Positions 1 through 7,676 are shown, counted from the first letter of the stretch. The stretch is 64,000 nucleotides of DNA from Hyphomicrobium sp. CS1GBMeth3 (GCF_900117455.1 NZ_FPHO01000003.1:2074501-2138500); one strand, 5' to 3'. Program-made: numbers and translations. Notes: generated from the sequence alone by a model not told the origin.

Positions 1-536
1 TGTTCGACGATCGTCACGTCACGACAGATTGGAGCACGTCCTGCGACACGGCCTGGGTATCGGGCCGCACGACCGGGTTTGCGCCGCTGTTGCGCGAATT
101 GCTCGCACGGCCCGACGAGTGGCGGCGCTGGTCGCTAATGACGCTGCGCCACAGTCCGCGCCTCGCGGTGGGCCGTCTGGCTCTGCTCGGCGATGCGGCG
201 CATCCCGTGATGCCCTTCCTTGCGCAGGGCGGCGTGATGGCGCTCGAGGATGCCGTCGTCGTCGCGGATACGCTCGCCGCTGATCGAGCCGATCCTCCGC
301 GCGCCTTGAAGGCTTATGAGCGCGCCCGCCGTTCGCGCGTGCAACGCGTCGCGCGCGCCTCGCGTTTGAACGGACGCATCTATCATCTGGGCGGCTTGCC
401 GGCAGACGCGCGCAACTTCGCGTTCACGCGCATGTCGGCCGATCGCTTCATGCGTCGGTTCGATTGGCTCTACGGCTGGACTGCCCCGCAAACGGCCTCG
501 CACCAGCCCGTTACGCCTAGCGCATCGTCAGAGTGA
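1..536 (+). CDS. FAD-dependent aromatic monooxygenase, C-terminal part (truncated by window edge)
   Basis: The reading frame is open from base 3 with no in-frame stop, so the gene begins before the window. The visible 177 residues contain GDAAHPVMPFLAQG, the second FAD-binding (GD) motif of salicylate hydroxylase/PHBH-type class A flavin monooxygenases, followed by the usual helix ALEDAVVVADTL. The N-terminal Rossmann GxGxxG part is outside the window, so the substrate cannot be inferred. The 3' end runs convergently into the di-heme oxidoreductase gene and the two coding regions overlap by 9 bases. It could equally be labelled a salicylate-hydroxylase-like or 3-hydroxybenzoate 6-hydroxylase-like protein; only the family is secure. 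Confidence 0.85.
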   Translation, partial: FDDRHVTTDWSTSCDTAWVSGRTTGFAPLLRELLARPDEWRRWSLMTLRHSPRLAVGRLALLGDAAHPVMPFLAQGGVMALEDAVVVADTLAADRADPPRALKAYERARRSRVQRVARASRLNGRIYHLGGLPADARNFAFTRMSADRFMRRFDWLYGWTAPQTASHQPVTPSASSE

Positions 537-2015
537 ATTGACAAAGGCAAGCAGCGCTTCGCGCTCTTCGCGGCTGAGGCCGGCATAGGCATCGCGCGCC
601 GCTTGCGCCTCGCCGCCGTGCCATAGGATCGCTTCCTCGACGTTGCGTGCGCGCCCGTCGTGCAGAAGGAACGTATGGCCGCTTACGACCTCCGTGAGCC
701 CGATGCCCCACAACGGCGCCGTGCGCCACTCGCGCCCATCGGCCACGCCTTCGGGCCGTCCGTCGGCGAGACCCTCGCCCATGTCGTGCAGCAGGAAATC
801 GCTATAGGGCCAGATCTGCTGCCCACTGAGGTGCGGCTGGTCCAGCACATGACCCGTCTTGAATGACGGGTTGTGGCACGCTGCGCATCCAGATTTGTGA
901 AACAGAACCTTACCCTTGAGTACGGTGTCGTCAGCGGGGCCCCGCCGCTCCGGCACGGCGAGATTCTGCGAATAGAAAACCACGAGGTCGAGCAGCTCCT
1001 GACCAAGTTCGAAACCGCCCAGGCGGTCCGTGTCTCCGTTCGGCGCCGAGAGGCACGCCGCCTGCGCCGCCGTGCAATCGCCCGATGGCTTTGGAACGAG
1101 CGGGTTGGAAAGCCCGATGTCGCCAGCCGCCGCCGACGCGCTCTGGTCGATGATGGTCGGAGCGCCGGCTTTCCACCCGAAGCGTCCCAGCATCACGCGC
1201 TTCTGCGACAGCGACCACACCTCGTTGGCGCGGCCCGATATGCCGTCGCCGTCGGCATCGTCTGGATCGGCAATTGCGCGGATGTCCGTTTCCGGGATCG
1301 CCTCGACGAGGCCGAGGCCGATCATCGGCGGGGAGATGCGTGGCGACAGCATGACCTTGGGATGCAGCGGGCCATACTTCAGCTCGACGGCGGAATAGGT
1401 GGGCTTGCGCAGCGTCACCATATACCCGTCCTTGAGCGTCACCGGCACATCTTCATACGTGATGTGCATGTGTCCTTCGCCGTCGTGGCCCTGGATGGCA
1501 ATGTTCTGCAGCTGCTCGCCGTAGACGGGATCCGGGATGCTGTTGACGCGCCGCTCGGCGAAAAGCTGTTTCTGCGCATCCGTCTCCGGAGGGATCGAGA
1601 GCCTCAGGAACAGCGAGACCGCAGTCTCGTCGGGCCAGTTGGCGAGCGGCGGCCGCCCGCGTCCATCCTTGAGGTGGCAGTTCTGGCAGCCCCGCGCGTT
1701 GTAAAGCGGGCCAAGACCATCCGATGCCTTCGTCGAAGAGGGTGCCGCAACCCAGAGCCTGCGGAATATGGCGTTGCCGACTCGGAACCGCGCCTCGCCC
1801 TCGAAGCCGATGCCGTGCGAATGATAGGAGAAGGCATCGCGGTCGAGCGGCCGCCCGCGCGAGGTAGCGCTGCCGCCTGGCAGCTCCTCACCGGGCTCGA
1901 GCGTAGGGGCAACGTCGACAGACGGGGCAGCGACGAGGGCAACCGTGCCGGCAGCCAGCGGCAGCAGCGCCGCGAAGGCGATGGCCCAAAACGTGTGTCC
2001 GAATGCGCGGCCCAT
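528..2015 (-). CDS. Di-heme c-type oxidoreductase (DUF1111 / thiol-oxidoreductase-like)
   Basis: The 495-residue product starts with a signal peptide (hydrophobic stretch about residues 8-30), so it is probably periplasmic. Two heme c attachment sites are visible: C110-Q-N-C113-H and C377-A-A-C380-H. This is the layout of the DUF1111 di-heme oxidoreductase family, distantly related to cytochrome c peroxidases. In many proteobacteria this family is encoded beside imelysins and a DUF1513 protein in iron-regulated clusters, as here. The ATG has GGGGAG five bases upstream. It follows the imelysin gene on the same strand after 119 bases, so the pair is probably one transcript from the iron-controlled promoter at 3466-3494. 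Its substrate is not established; a redox role in iron handling is inference. Confidence 0.85.
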   Translation of the reverse strand: MGRAFGHTFWAIAFAALLPLAAGTVALVAAPSVDVAPTLEPGEELPGGSATSRGRPLDRDAFSYHSHGIGFEGEARFRVGNAIFRRLWVAAPSSTKASDGLGPLYNARGCQNCHLKDGRGRPPLANWPDETAVSLFLRLSIPPETDAQKQLFAERRVNSIPDPVYGEQLQNIAIQGHDGEGHMHITYEDVPVTLKDGYMVTLRKPTYSAVELKYGPLHPKVMLSPRISPPMIGLGLVEAIPETDIRAIADPDDADGDGISGRANEVWSLSQKRVMLGRFGWKAGAPTIIDQSASAAAGDIGLSNPLVPKPSGDCTAAQAACLSAPNGDTDRLGGFELGQELLDLVVFYSQNLAVPERRGPADDTVLKGKVLFHKSGCAACHNPSFKTGHVLDQPHLSGQQIWPYSDFLLHDMGEGLADGRPEGVADGREWRTAPLWGIGLTEVVSGHTFLLHDGRARNVEEAILWHGGEAQAARDAYAGLSREEREALLAFVNSL

Positions 2016-2134
2016 GAGGTCTCCCCGATGCGACGCCAGTCAGCACGGCGAGGCACCGCTCGCAAGATCAAAGCTCCGCCCGTGGACGCTTCGCCGCGTC
2101 GCCTGCTGACGTGGAACAGCGGGGAGCGACGGCC

Positions 2135-3424
2135 TCAGCCGCCGCCATCCACCTTGTCCGGCGCGTCGAGGCTGTCGGAGCCCTCGAACTTGATGCCCTT
2201 GAGATCGAGCGCCGCGATGGCCCGCTCGAGCTCTTTGGCCTGGGCGATAAGCGCGTCGATACCACCCTGGATCGCGGCGTTACCTTCGTCGTTGCCGAGC
2301 GCCAGCATCTGATCATAGGCCTCGACGGTCTTGGCGCGGTCGACGAGCGCCTGCACCTTGGCGAGGCTGTTTTCGATCGCCGCCCGCACCTGTGCGTCCG
2401 TCTCCGGTGACTTGGCCTTGACGAGATCCGAGATGCTCGGACCCGCGACTACGCTTCCGTCCGTCCGCTTATAGCGCCCGAGATAGACGTTCTGGATCCC
2501 TAGCACGTCGCCATAGTGCGCGTTGTGCGTGTTGTCGGAGAAGCAGTCGTGCTCCTCTTCCGGATCGTGAATGATGAGTCCCAGCTTCATGCGCTCGCCG
2601 GCCAATTCGCCGTACGAAAGACTCCCGAGACCGGTAAAAATCGTGGTTAGGCCGTCAGCTTCGCCGCGCTGTACGAACTTGCGCGCATCCCCGTCCTTGC
2701 CCCACTGCTTCGTCATCCAGGTGAGGTCCTCGATCAGCATGTCGGTCACGGTCGCGAGATACGCCGCGCGCCGGTCGCAGTTGCCGCCTGTGCAGGCTTT
2801 GAGGTCGTAATCCGTGGCGGGACGATTGCCTGCGCCCGGCTCCGTGCCGTTGAGATCCTGCCCCCAGAGAAGAAACTCGATGGCGTGATACCCAGACGCG
2901 ACGTTGGCCTCGACGCCGCCCGCTTCGTGCAGGCCACGGATCAATTCCGGCGTGATCTTACTGGCGTCGACCGTCTTTCCGGCCACCTTGAGCGACGTGT
3001 TGGCGATGACGTTGGCCGCGTAGAATTCATTCTCGGGATTGTCGCCGCCGTACGCCTCAGAGACGTAGTCGATGAGCCCTTCGTCCAGCGGCCATGCGTT
3101 TACGCGGCCTTCCCAGGCATCGACGATCGGGTTGCCGAACCGGTAGGCCTCGGTCTGCATGTAAGGCACGCGTGCCGCGATCCATGCCTTGCGCGCCGCA
3201 TCGAGCGTCGCGTCGCTGGGCGACTTGATCAGGGCGTCGATCGCGTCCTTGAGCTCCTGGGCGTCCTTGAGGCTGTCGCCGTAGGTGGCCTCCGCGATAT
3301 CGGCGTAGGCGGCGAGCACGTCCTTGATCGGCGGCGGCTCGGCGTGCGCTGAGAGGCCGGGAACGAGCGTCAGAGCGATCGCGACCGCCCCCATGAGAGG
3401 CCGCAGTCCGGCAGTGTAGGCCAT
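2135..3424 (-). CDS. Imelysin-family periplasmic protein (IrpA-like)
   Basis: A 429-residue exported protein with a signal peptide ending near SAHA. It carries the imelysin (peptidase M75-like) signature G178-Y-H-A-I-E183 followed by FLLWGQD, and the acidic/Asn-rich segment around DCFSDNTHN typical of the longer IrpA-type members. Imelysins are iron-regulated and share a fold with EfeO; peptidase activity is doubtful for most, and an iron-binding or uptake role is more likely. The frame extends to a TTG at 3463, but ATG 3424 is preferred because an AAGGAG lies upstream and the signal peptide then starts cleanly. It is the first gene of a minus-strand pair with the di-heme oxidoreductase, and its promoter overlaps a TGA-N9-TCA iron-type operator. 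Confidence 0.88.
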   Translation of the reverse strand: MAYTAGLRPLMGAVAIALTLVPGLSAHAEPPPIKDVLAAYADIAEATYGDSLKDAQELKDAIDALIKSPSDATLDAARKAWIAARVPYMQTEAYRFGNPIVDAWEGRVNAWPLDEGLIDYVSEAYGGDNPENEFYAANVIANTSLKVAGKTVDASKITPELIRGLHEAGGVEANVASGYHAIEFLLWGQDLNGTEPGAGNRPATDYDLKACTGGNCDRRAAYLATVTDMLIEDLTWMTKQWGKDGDARKFVQRGEADGLTTIFTGLGSLSYGELAGERMKLGLIIHDPEEEHDCFSDNTHNAHYGDVLGIQNVYLGRYKRTDGSVVAGPSISDLVKAKSPETDAQVRAAIENSLAKVQALVDRAKTVEAYDQMLALGNDEGNAAIQGGIDALIAQAKELERAIAALDLKGIKFEGSDSLDAPDKVDGGG

Positions 3425-3465
3425 TGACAAAAAACGTCTCCTTCGGTTGGCAAGCGGCGCCAAAG

Positions 3466-3494
3466 CGTCTAGGCTTATTGACGCAGCCAGTCAA
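3466..3494 (-). promoter_or_regulatory. Promoter of the imelysin/di-heme operon with TGA-N9-TCA operator
   Basis: Read on the minus strand, TTGACT (3494-3489) and TAGACG (3471-3466) are 17 bases apart, a good sigma-70-like arrangement. The dyad TTGA-N9-TCAA at 3478-3494 overlaps the -35 box. TGA-N9-TCA is the form of the rhizobial iron-responsive operator bound by RirA. The same form occurs upstream of the siderophore ABC operon at 49482-49496. Regulator identity is inference. Confidence 0.6.
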
Positions 3495-3574
3495 GAATGC
3501 TTAACGGGTTGCGGCGCTGGTGGTCACGGTGGCCCGGCCCTGTGTCAACCTTGTGCTGGTGAACGGACTATCCC

Positions 3575-3618
3575 TTGAAGTTGGCTCCAGTTTGGAATTA
3601 ATCTAGATAAAGTCTAGA
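3575..3618 (+). promoter_or_regulatory. Promoter of the Rrf2 gene with inverted TCTAGA operator
   Basis: TTGAAG (3575-3580) and TAATCT (3599-3604) are 18 bases apart and form a plausible promoter for the Rrf2 gene. Overlapping the -10 and start region is the dyad TCTAGA-N5-TCTAGA (3602-3607 and 3613-3618). A paired short dyad with an AT-rich spacer at the promoter of an Rrf2 gene fits autoregulation, which is usual in the family, but this exact sequence is not an operator I recognise. Confidence 0.45.
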
Positions 3619-3692
3619 ATGCGGCGGCTGGCAAACGAGAGAAATTCCCGTACCCGTGTGGGCCGGGTCAGGGACGGAGAGCTGGACAAACC

Positions 3693-4202
3693 ATGCGCCT
3701 AAGCAAAACCACCAATTACGCCATTCGCATTTTGCTCGATTGCGCGGTCGCCGACCCCAATCTGGTCAAGGTGGCCGAGATTTCCGAGCGCCGCGATATC
3801 ACGCTGCAGAACACGTTCAAGATCGTGCATCTGCTGTCTCGCGCAGGCTTCATCCGCGCCGTCCGCGGTCGCCACGGCGGCGTGCGCCTGGCGCGCCCAG
3901 CGTCGGAGATCCGCATCGGCGACGTCGTACGCGCCATGGAGATCCTGAACCTCGAGGTCGAGCGCGAGGAGAGCCAGCGGGCCGGCGTCCAGGGCAGCCA
4001 GCTCGCGGCGCTCGATCAGCTGTTCGACGACGCGCTCGGCGCCTTCATCAGCGTGCTCGACGAGCACACGCTGGAGCAGATGATCAAGGCTCAGCGCAAG
4101 GGCACCACCGGCGCGCGACCCAAGGCCAAAACAACGCGTCGTGCGAAGCCGTTGGCGGTGGCCAGCAGCGGTGCACGCCGTCAGCCGATTGGACACGGCT
4201 GA
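3693..4202 (+). CDS. Rrf2-family transcriptional regulator lacking the Fe-S cysteine cluster
   Basis: The 169-residue protein opens with the Rrf2 winged-helix signature MRLSKTTNYAIRILL and contains VRGRHGGVRLARP, the conserved wing segment, and DVVRAMEI. In IscR, NsrR and RirA the dimer-helix loop that follows carries three cysteines that bind an iron-sulfur cluster; here that stretch (about residues 90-110, LEVEREESQRAGVQGSQL) has none. The only Cys is residue 17, inside the HTH domain. The C-terminal 35 residues are Lys/Arg-rich and extend beyond the usual 130-150 residue length. It is divergent from the imelysin/di-heme operon and upstream of the Cys-rich/Bfd operon, so it probably controls iron genes, but by a signal other than a classical Fe-S cluster. 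It should not be called RirA. Confidence 0.85.
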   Translation: MRLSKTTNYAIRILLDCAVADPNLVKVAEISERRDITLQNTFKIVHLLSRAGFIRAVRGRHGGVRLARPASEIRIGDVVRAMEILNLEVEREESQRAGVQGSQLAALDQLFDDALGAFISVLDEHTLEQMIKAQRKGTTGARPKAKTTRRAKPLAVASSGARRQPIGHG

Positions 4203-4218
4203 TCAAAGCTTCTTTACT

Positions 4219-4255
4219 TTGGAACTCTTCAAAACAATCTTTTGAATGATTCCAA
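4219..4255. promoter_or_regulatory. Nested co-centred dyad upstream of the Cys-rich/Bfd operon
   Basis: TTGGAA (4219-4224) pairs with TTCCAA (4250-4255), and inside it TTCAAAA (4228-4234) pairs with TTTTGAA (4240-4246). Both pairs share the same centre at 4237. It lies just after the Rrf2 stop codon and before a possible promoter (TTGACT at 4280). There is no T-run after it, so an operator or RNA hairpin is more likely than a terminator. The rest of 4203-4494 holds only a possible 36-codon frame at 4392-4502. Confidence 0.4.
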
Positions 4256-4391
4256 TGATCTAGTGCGCCATTGGCACACTTGACTCCGGGCTCCGAAAAC
4301 GTTTGCTTAAGAGCAAGGCTGCTCGCTGTGAGCCGCCGTACCCATATCTCCTTTTCGGGGCCTTGAACCCCGACAATAGGAAGGTCGGACG

Positions 4392-4502
4392 ATGGTTGTC
4401 GAATTACGCCCCTTGAGGGTCGTGCACGCTTGTCGTGCTCACACGCGCTTCTCCTACAATTCGGCATATGGCACCTCGCGGCGGGAGGCTGGCCATGCGT
4501 AG
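4392..4502 (+). CDS. Possible small leader ORF (36 aa)
   Basis: ATG at 4392 is preceded by AAGG about seven bases away and opens a 36-codon frame whose TAG (4500-4502) lies just inside the next gene, whose ATG is at 4495. The 8-base overlap would suit translational coupling. The encoded peptide includes VHACRAHTRF. No homology is recognised and short frames arise easily in GC-rich DNA, so this is a weak call. Confidence 0.2.
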   Translation: MVVELRPLRVVHACRAHTRFSYNSAYGTSRREAGHA

Positions 4503-5019
4503 AGCAACTCTCCACGCGCTCCGGCCGCTTGAGATCTCGTCGGACGTCGCACCCAAAACCCAGGGCGCCGAGCGCCTCATCGGTCTGGGCTTCCGGTATT
4601 GGGTCGCCGGCTACAAGTCAGGCGACATCGACCGCTGGGAGGACGCCTGGCGCATCTATTCGCACGCGCTCGGCCCCAACGCCGCCCGTACCGCCGTCTC
4701 CGAGCTATCCGCCTGGGTGCGCGCCGTGAGCGCGGCGGCCCGGCGCGAGATCGAGGTCCGGCACGGCGATTGCGACGGCTTCTGCCGCGACGAGAGCCTG
4801 GCGCTGTCGATGATCGCCGCCTGCCAGCACAACACCTGCCCGGCCATGCGCGCTTGCGCCTTCGCGCTGATCGAGAGCTCGCTGATCGACGAGGTCGTGC
4901 ACCACGCCGAGACCTTTGCCGTCACCATGCGCGGGCTCGACCAGGTGCTGCCGCCGGCCCTGATCGTCAACGCCGCGGCCTACGCATCCGCGCCGCGCGA
5001 AATGGCGCTGAGGCAGTAA
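4495..5019 (+). CDS. Unknown Cys-rich protein of the iron cluster
   Basis: I do not recognise a named family. The product is 174 residues if started at ATG 4495, which has GGGAGG seven bases upstream; an in-frame ATG at 4468 lacks such a site. It has no signal peptide or membrane segment, so it is probably cytoplasmic and largely helical. Five cysteines cluster in one region: C93-X3-C97, then C110-X4-C115-X5-C121, with nearby histidines (H90, H112, H136, H137). That pattern suggests metal or Fe-S binding or redox activity. The next gene, 20 bases on, encodes a Bfd-like [2Fe-2S] protein, and an imelysin/DUF1513 pair follows, so a role in iron storage, release or sensing is a fair inference. 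The family may be restricted to alphaproteobacteria. Confidence 0.75.
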   Translation: MRRATLHALRPLEISSDVAPKTQGAERLIGLGFRYWVAGYKSGDIDRWEDAWRIYSHALGPNAARTAVSELSAWVRAVSAAARREIEVRHGDCDGFCRDESLALSMIAACQHNTCPAMRACAFALIESSLIDEVVHHAETFAVTMRGLDQVLPPALIVNAAAYASAPREMALRQ

Positions 5020-5039
5020 GGCGGCAGGAAAGCAGTCCC

Positions 5040-5351
5040 ATGATCGTTTGTTCCTGCCAGCAAGTCTCCGATTTCGACATCGAGCTCGCGCTGTTGGACA
5101 TCCTGAACGAGCCCGAGGCCCCGATCCCGACCCCGGGCGTCGTCTACCGCTACATGCAAAAGCGCATGCAATGCTGCGGATGCGCGCCGCTCGCGGTCGA
5201 CATCATCTACGCCAAACTCGAGGATCTCGAGGCGCGGGGGCTGATATGCCCCTACCGCAGCTTCTCGACGCGTGAGCGCCTGATGCACATGCAGAAGCAG
5301 CGCCAGAAGCGCGGGACCGCGTCCGCCGCCGATTTCGAGTTCGTCGACTAG
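5040..5351 (+). CDS. Bfd-like [2Fe-2S] ferredoxin domain protein
   Basis: A 103-residue protein beginning MIVCSCQQVSD, with a C4-X-C6 pair near the N-terminus and a C-C-X-C (residues about 44-47, MQCCGCAP) further on. This is the four-cysteine arrangement of bacterioferritin-associated ferredoxins (BFD-like domain), which carry a [2Fe-2S] cluster and in E. coli and Pseudomonas help release iron from bacterioferritin. It is longer than E. coli Bfd (64 residues), with a basic C-terminal tail. It follows the Cys-rich unknown after 20 bases and precedes an imelysin gene, so the four probably act together in iron mobilisation. No bacterioferritin gene is in the window. AGGAA lies about ten bases before the ATG. 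Confidence 0.85.
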   Translation: MIVCSCQQVSDFDIELALLDILNEPEAPIPTPGVVYRYMQKRMQCCGCAPLAVDIIYAKLEDLEARGLICPYRSFSTRERLMHMQKQRQKRGTASAADFEFVD

Positions 5352-5455
5352 GCCGGGGCGGGCGCGAGACACCGCGCCGCGACGGTTCCTTCTTTCGCTT
5401 CACAAGCACAAGGCATAAACACCGGGGCGTTGACCGCATCCCCGAGGAGCTTCGC

Positions 5456-6574
5456 GTGACGTTCCCCCGGTTCTCGAGCCAGATCCTGGCGGCCGCCTCC
5501 GTGGTGGCCGCGACATTCGCCATCGCCGGACCGCTACACGCGCTTCCGATCCGCAAAACCCACGGCACGATGGTGCGTGACACAATCGATTCCTTCATCG
5601 TGCCGCGTGTCGAAGGTTTTGCGCAAAGCACGGGCACGCTCGCCTCCGCCGTCGCCGCGGTCTGCACCACGAACGGAGACGAGACCGCGCGCAAGGCCGC
5701 CGCAACCGCATTCCGCGAGACGGTGAAAAGCTGGGGCGGTCTCGACTTCGTTCGCTTCGGCCCCGCAACGCGCGAGCATCGCTTGGAGCGGATCTTCTTC
5801 TGGCCCGATCCGCGAGGTTTTGCTTCGCGCCAGCTGAGAGCACTGCTCGCGGCAAAGAAGCCGGAGCTGCTGGAGCCGGGCGCGCTCGCTCGCCAGAGCG
5901 TCGCCGTGCAGGGCCTGACCGCGCTCGAGATCCTGCTGTTCGACGAGAAGACGCCGCTCGGCGCGGGAGACGACGAGGCGGCCCGCTATCGCTGCGCGCT
6001 CGCGTCGGCCATCGCAGCAAACCTTCACGCAGTCGCCGGCGAGATTCGCGACGGCTGGCAAGGCGGCGACGGCTTCCGCAACAAGATGCTGAGGCCAGGT
6101 TCGGATAACCTGCTCTACAAGGATTCCACGGAGACCGTGCGCGAGGTCGCGAAGGCGCTCGCGACGGGTCTCGAGCTTTGCCGCGATCGCTTCATCCTTC
6201 CGGAGCTGACGGCGGTCACGGCGAACCCGCCACGCCGCGTGCGCCTGGCGTTCGAGGCATCAGGCGCGACCGACGACTATCTGCGCTCCTCGCTCGCAGC
6301 CTTGCACGAGCTCTACGATTCGATCGGCTTCGACGCCTACGTTCCGGCCGACAAGCCCTGGATGGTGAGCTTCCTGCCGAACGCGTGGAAGAGCCTGATC
6401 GCCGACGCCGCCCGCCTCGACAAGCTGCGCGCCAACGAGCGCGGGTCGGAAGCGCACCTGCGGGCGCTGCGCAAGATGCGCTTCGATCTCGGCGGCATTC
6501 GCAATATCATCGTCAAGGAGTTGGCGCCCAACGCCGATATTGTGATGGGGTTTAACGAGCTGGATGGCGATTGA
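5456..6574 (+). CDS. Imelysin-family protein, second copy
   Basis: A 372-residue exported protein (signal peptide about residues 1-30, ending near PLHA). It has the shorter imelysin architecture, with GLTALEILLFDE at the place of the GxHxxE signature, so the histidine is replaced. The start is GTG with GAGGAG six bases upstream. It overlaps the DUF1513 gene by 11 bases, which points to translational coupling. Imelysin plus DUF1513 plus di-heme oxidoreductase plus a second imelysin is a recurring iron-associated gene set in proteobacteria; here the set is split in two by the regulator, the Cys-rich unknown and the Bfd-like gene. Function is inferred as periplasmic iron binding or delivery. Confidence 0.85.
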   Translation: MTFPRFSSQILAAASVVAATFAIAGPLHALPIRKTHGTMVRDTIDSFIVPRVEGFAQSTGTLASAVAAVCTTNGDETARKAAATAFRETVKSWGGLDFVRFGPATREHRLERIFFWPDPRGFASRQLRALLAAKKPELLEPGALARQSVAVQGLTALEILLFDEKTPLGAGDDEAARYRCALASAIAANLHAVAGEIRDGWQGGDGFRNKMLRPGSDNLLYKDSTETVREVAKALATGLELCRDRFILPELTAVTANPPRRVRLAFEASGATDDYLRSSLAALHELYDSIGFDAYVPADKPWMVSFLPNAWKSLIADAARLDKLRANERGSEAHLRALRKMRFDLGGIRNIIVKELAPNADIVMGFNELDGD

Positions 6575-7676
6575 CCGGCGGCAATTCCTGATCGGGTCCT
6601 TGGTGACGCTCGGCGCCGCCCGCCACGCGATCGCATCCGAAGGGCTGGCCGACGAGGTCGCGCGTCTGGCGCTCTACGCCTCGGGAGCGCGGCTACCGGA
6701 TGGCTCTTTCGCCGTGCTCGTCATCGCAGAGGATGGGCGCATCCTGCGTGAGATCCCGATGTCGGCCCGCGGCCACGACATCGCCGCCGACCACGTCCGC
6801 CGCCGCGCCGTGATCTTCGCCCGTCGCCCGGGTTTCTTCGCGCTCGCTTTCGATGTCGACGGCCGCGGCGAACCAGAGGTGTTCGCGCCACCCGCCGACC
6901 GGCATTTCTACGGGCACGGCGCCTTCGCACCCGATGGACGCCTCGTCTACGCGACGGAGCATAACGTCGATACCGGTGACGGGATGATCGGCATCTACGA
7001 CGCGACCGGTGGCTGGCAGCGAGTTGGCGAGTTTCCGTCTTACGGCGTCGGCCCGCACGAAGCGATCATGCTGTCGGACGGCCGCACGCTCGCCGTCGCC
7101 AATGGCGGCTTCGGCAATGATCCGGCAACGGGCCGCGAGAGCATCGGTGTCGCGATGATGGAGCCGAACGTGGCCTTCATCGACACCGCGACGGGCGCGC
7201 TGCGCGCTTGTCACGGCGTACCGTCCGCGATCAACTTGCTTTCGCTGCGCCACCTGGTCGAGACCCCAACGGGCGACATCTGGTTCGGCACCCAATGGCA
7301 GGGCAGCCTCGAGGAGTGCCCGGCGCTTGTCGGCCGCGTCGGTCTCGACCGCCCGATCGCGTTGCCGGAGGCGGCCGACGCGCTCGGCATCGCGCTCAAG
7401 GGCTACATCGGCGCGGTCGCCGTCAACGGAGACGGCCGCCTGCTCGCCGCATCGGCCCCGCTCACGGGCAAGGTGCTCTATCTCGACGCTGCGAACGGCG
7501 GCATCGTACGCGAAGTGAGCATAAAGGACAGCTCCGGCGTCACACCCGGGAATGGCTCGTCGGACTTCGCCATGAGCACCGGCCAGGGCATCGTGCGCTT
7601 CGAAGGCGAGGGCGCCGCCCCGCACGATCTCAAGTTCTCCGACGCTGAATTCGACAACCACCTGCGTCGCGTTTGA
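6564..7676 (+). CDS. DUF1513 family protein, Tat-exported
   Basis: A 370-residue protein that starts MAIDRRQFLIG, a twin-arginine (Tat) signal followed by a hydrophobic stretch to about residue 24. The body matches the DUF1513 family, with segments such as HFYGHGAFAPDGRLVYATEHN and GVGPHEAIMLSDG, consistent with a beta-propeller-like periplasmic protein. Tat export suggests folding or cofactor binding before transport. Its gene overlaps the upstream imelysin by 11 bases. The family is nearly always beside imelysins and is thought to take part in iron uptake, but no biochemical activity is established. The candidate murE promoter starts within its last codons. Confidence 0.85.
   Translation: MAIDRRQFLIGSLVTLGAARHAIASEGLADEVARLALYASGARLPDGSFAVLVIAEDGRILREIPMSARGHDIAADHVRRRAVIFARRPGFFALAFDVDGRGEPEVFAPPADRHFYGHGAFAPDGRLVYATEHNVDTGDGMIGIYDATGGWQRVGEFPSYGVGPHEAIMLSDGRTLAVANGGFGNDPATGRESIGVAMMEPNVAFIDTATGALRACHGVPSAINLLSLRHLVETPTGDIWFGTQWQGSLEECPALVGRVGLDRPIALPEAADALGIALKGYIGAVAVNGDGRLLAASAPLTGKVLYLDAANGGIVREVSIKDSSGVTPGNGSSDFAMSTGQGIVRFEGEGAAPHDLKFSDAEFDNHLRRV

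Noticed and set aside
3693..4202. Naming the Rrf2 gene rirA
   Set aside because: The cluster cysteines are absent; adjacency to iron genes is not enough for that name.
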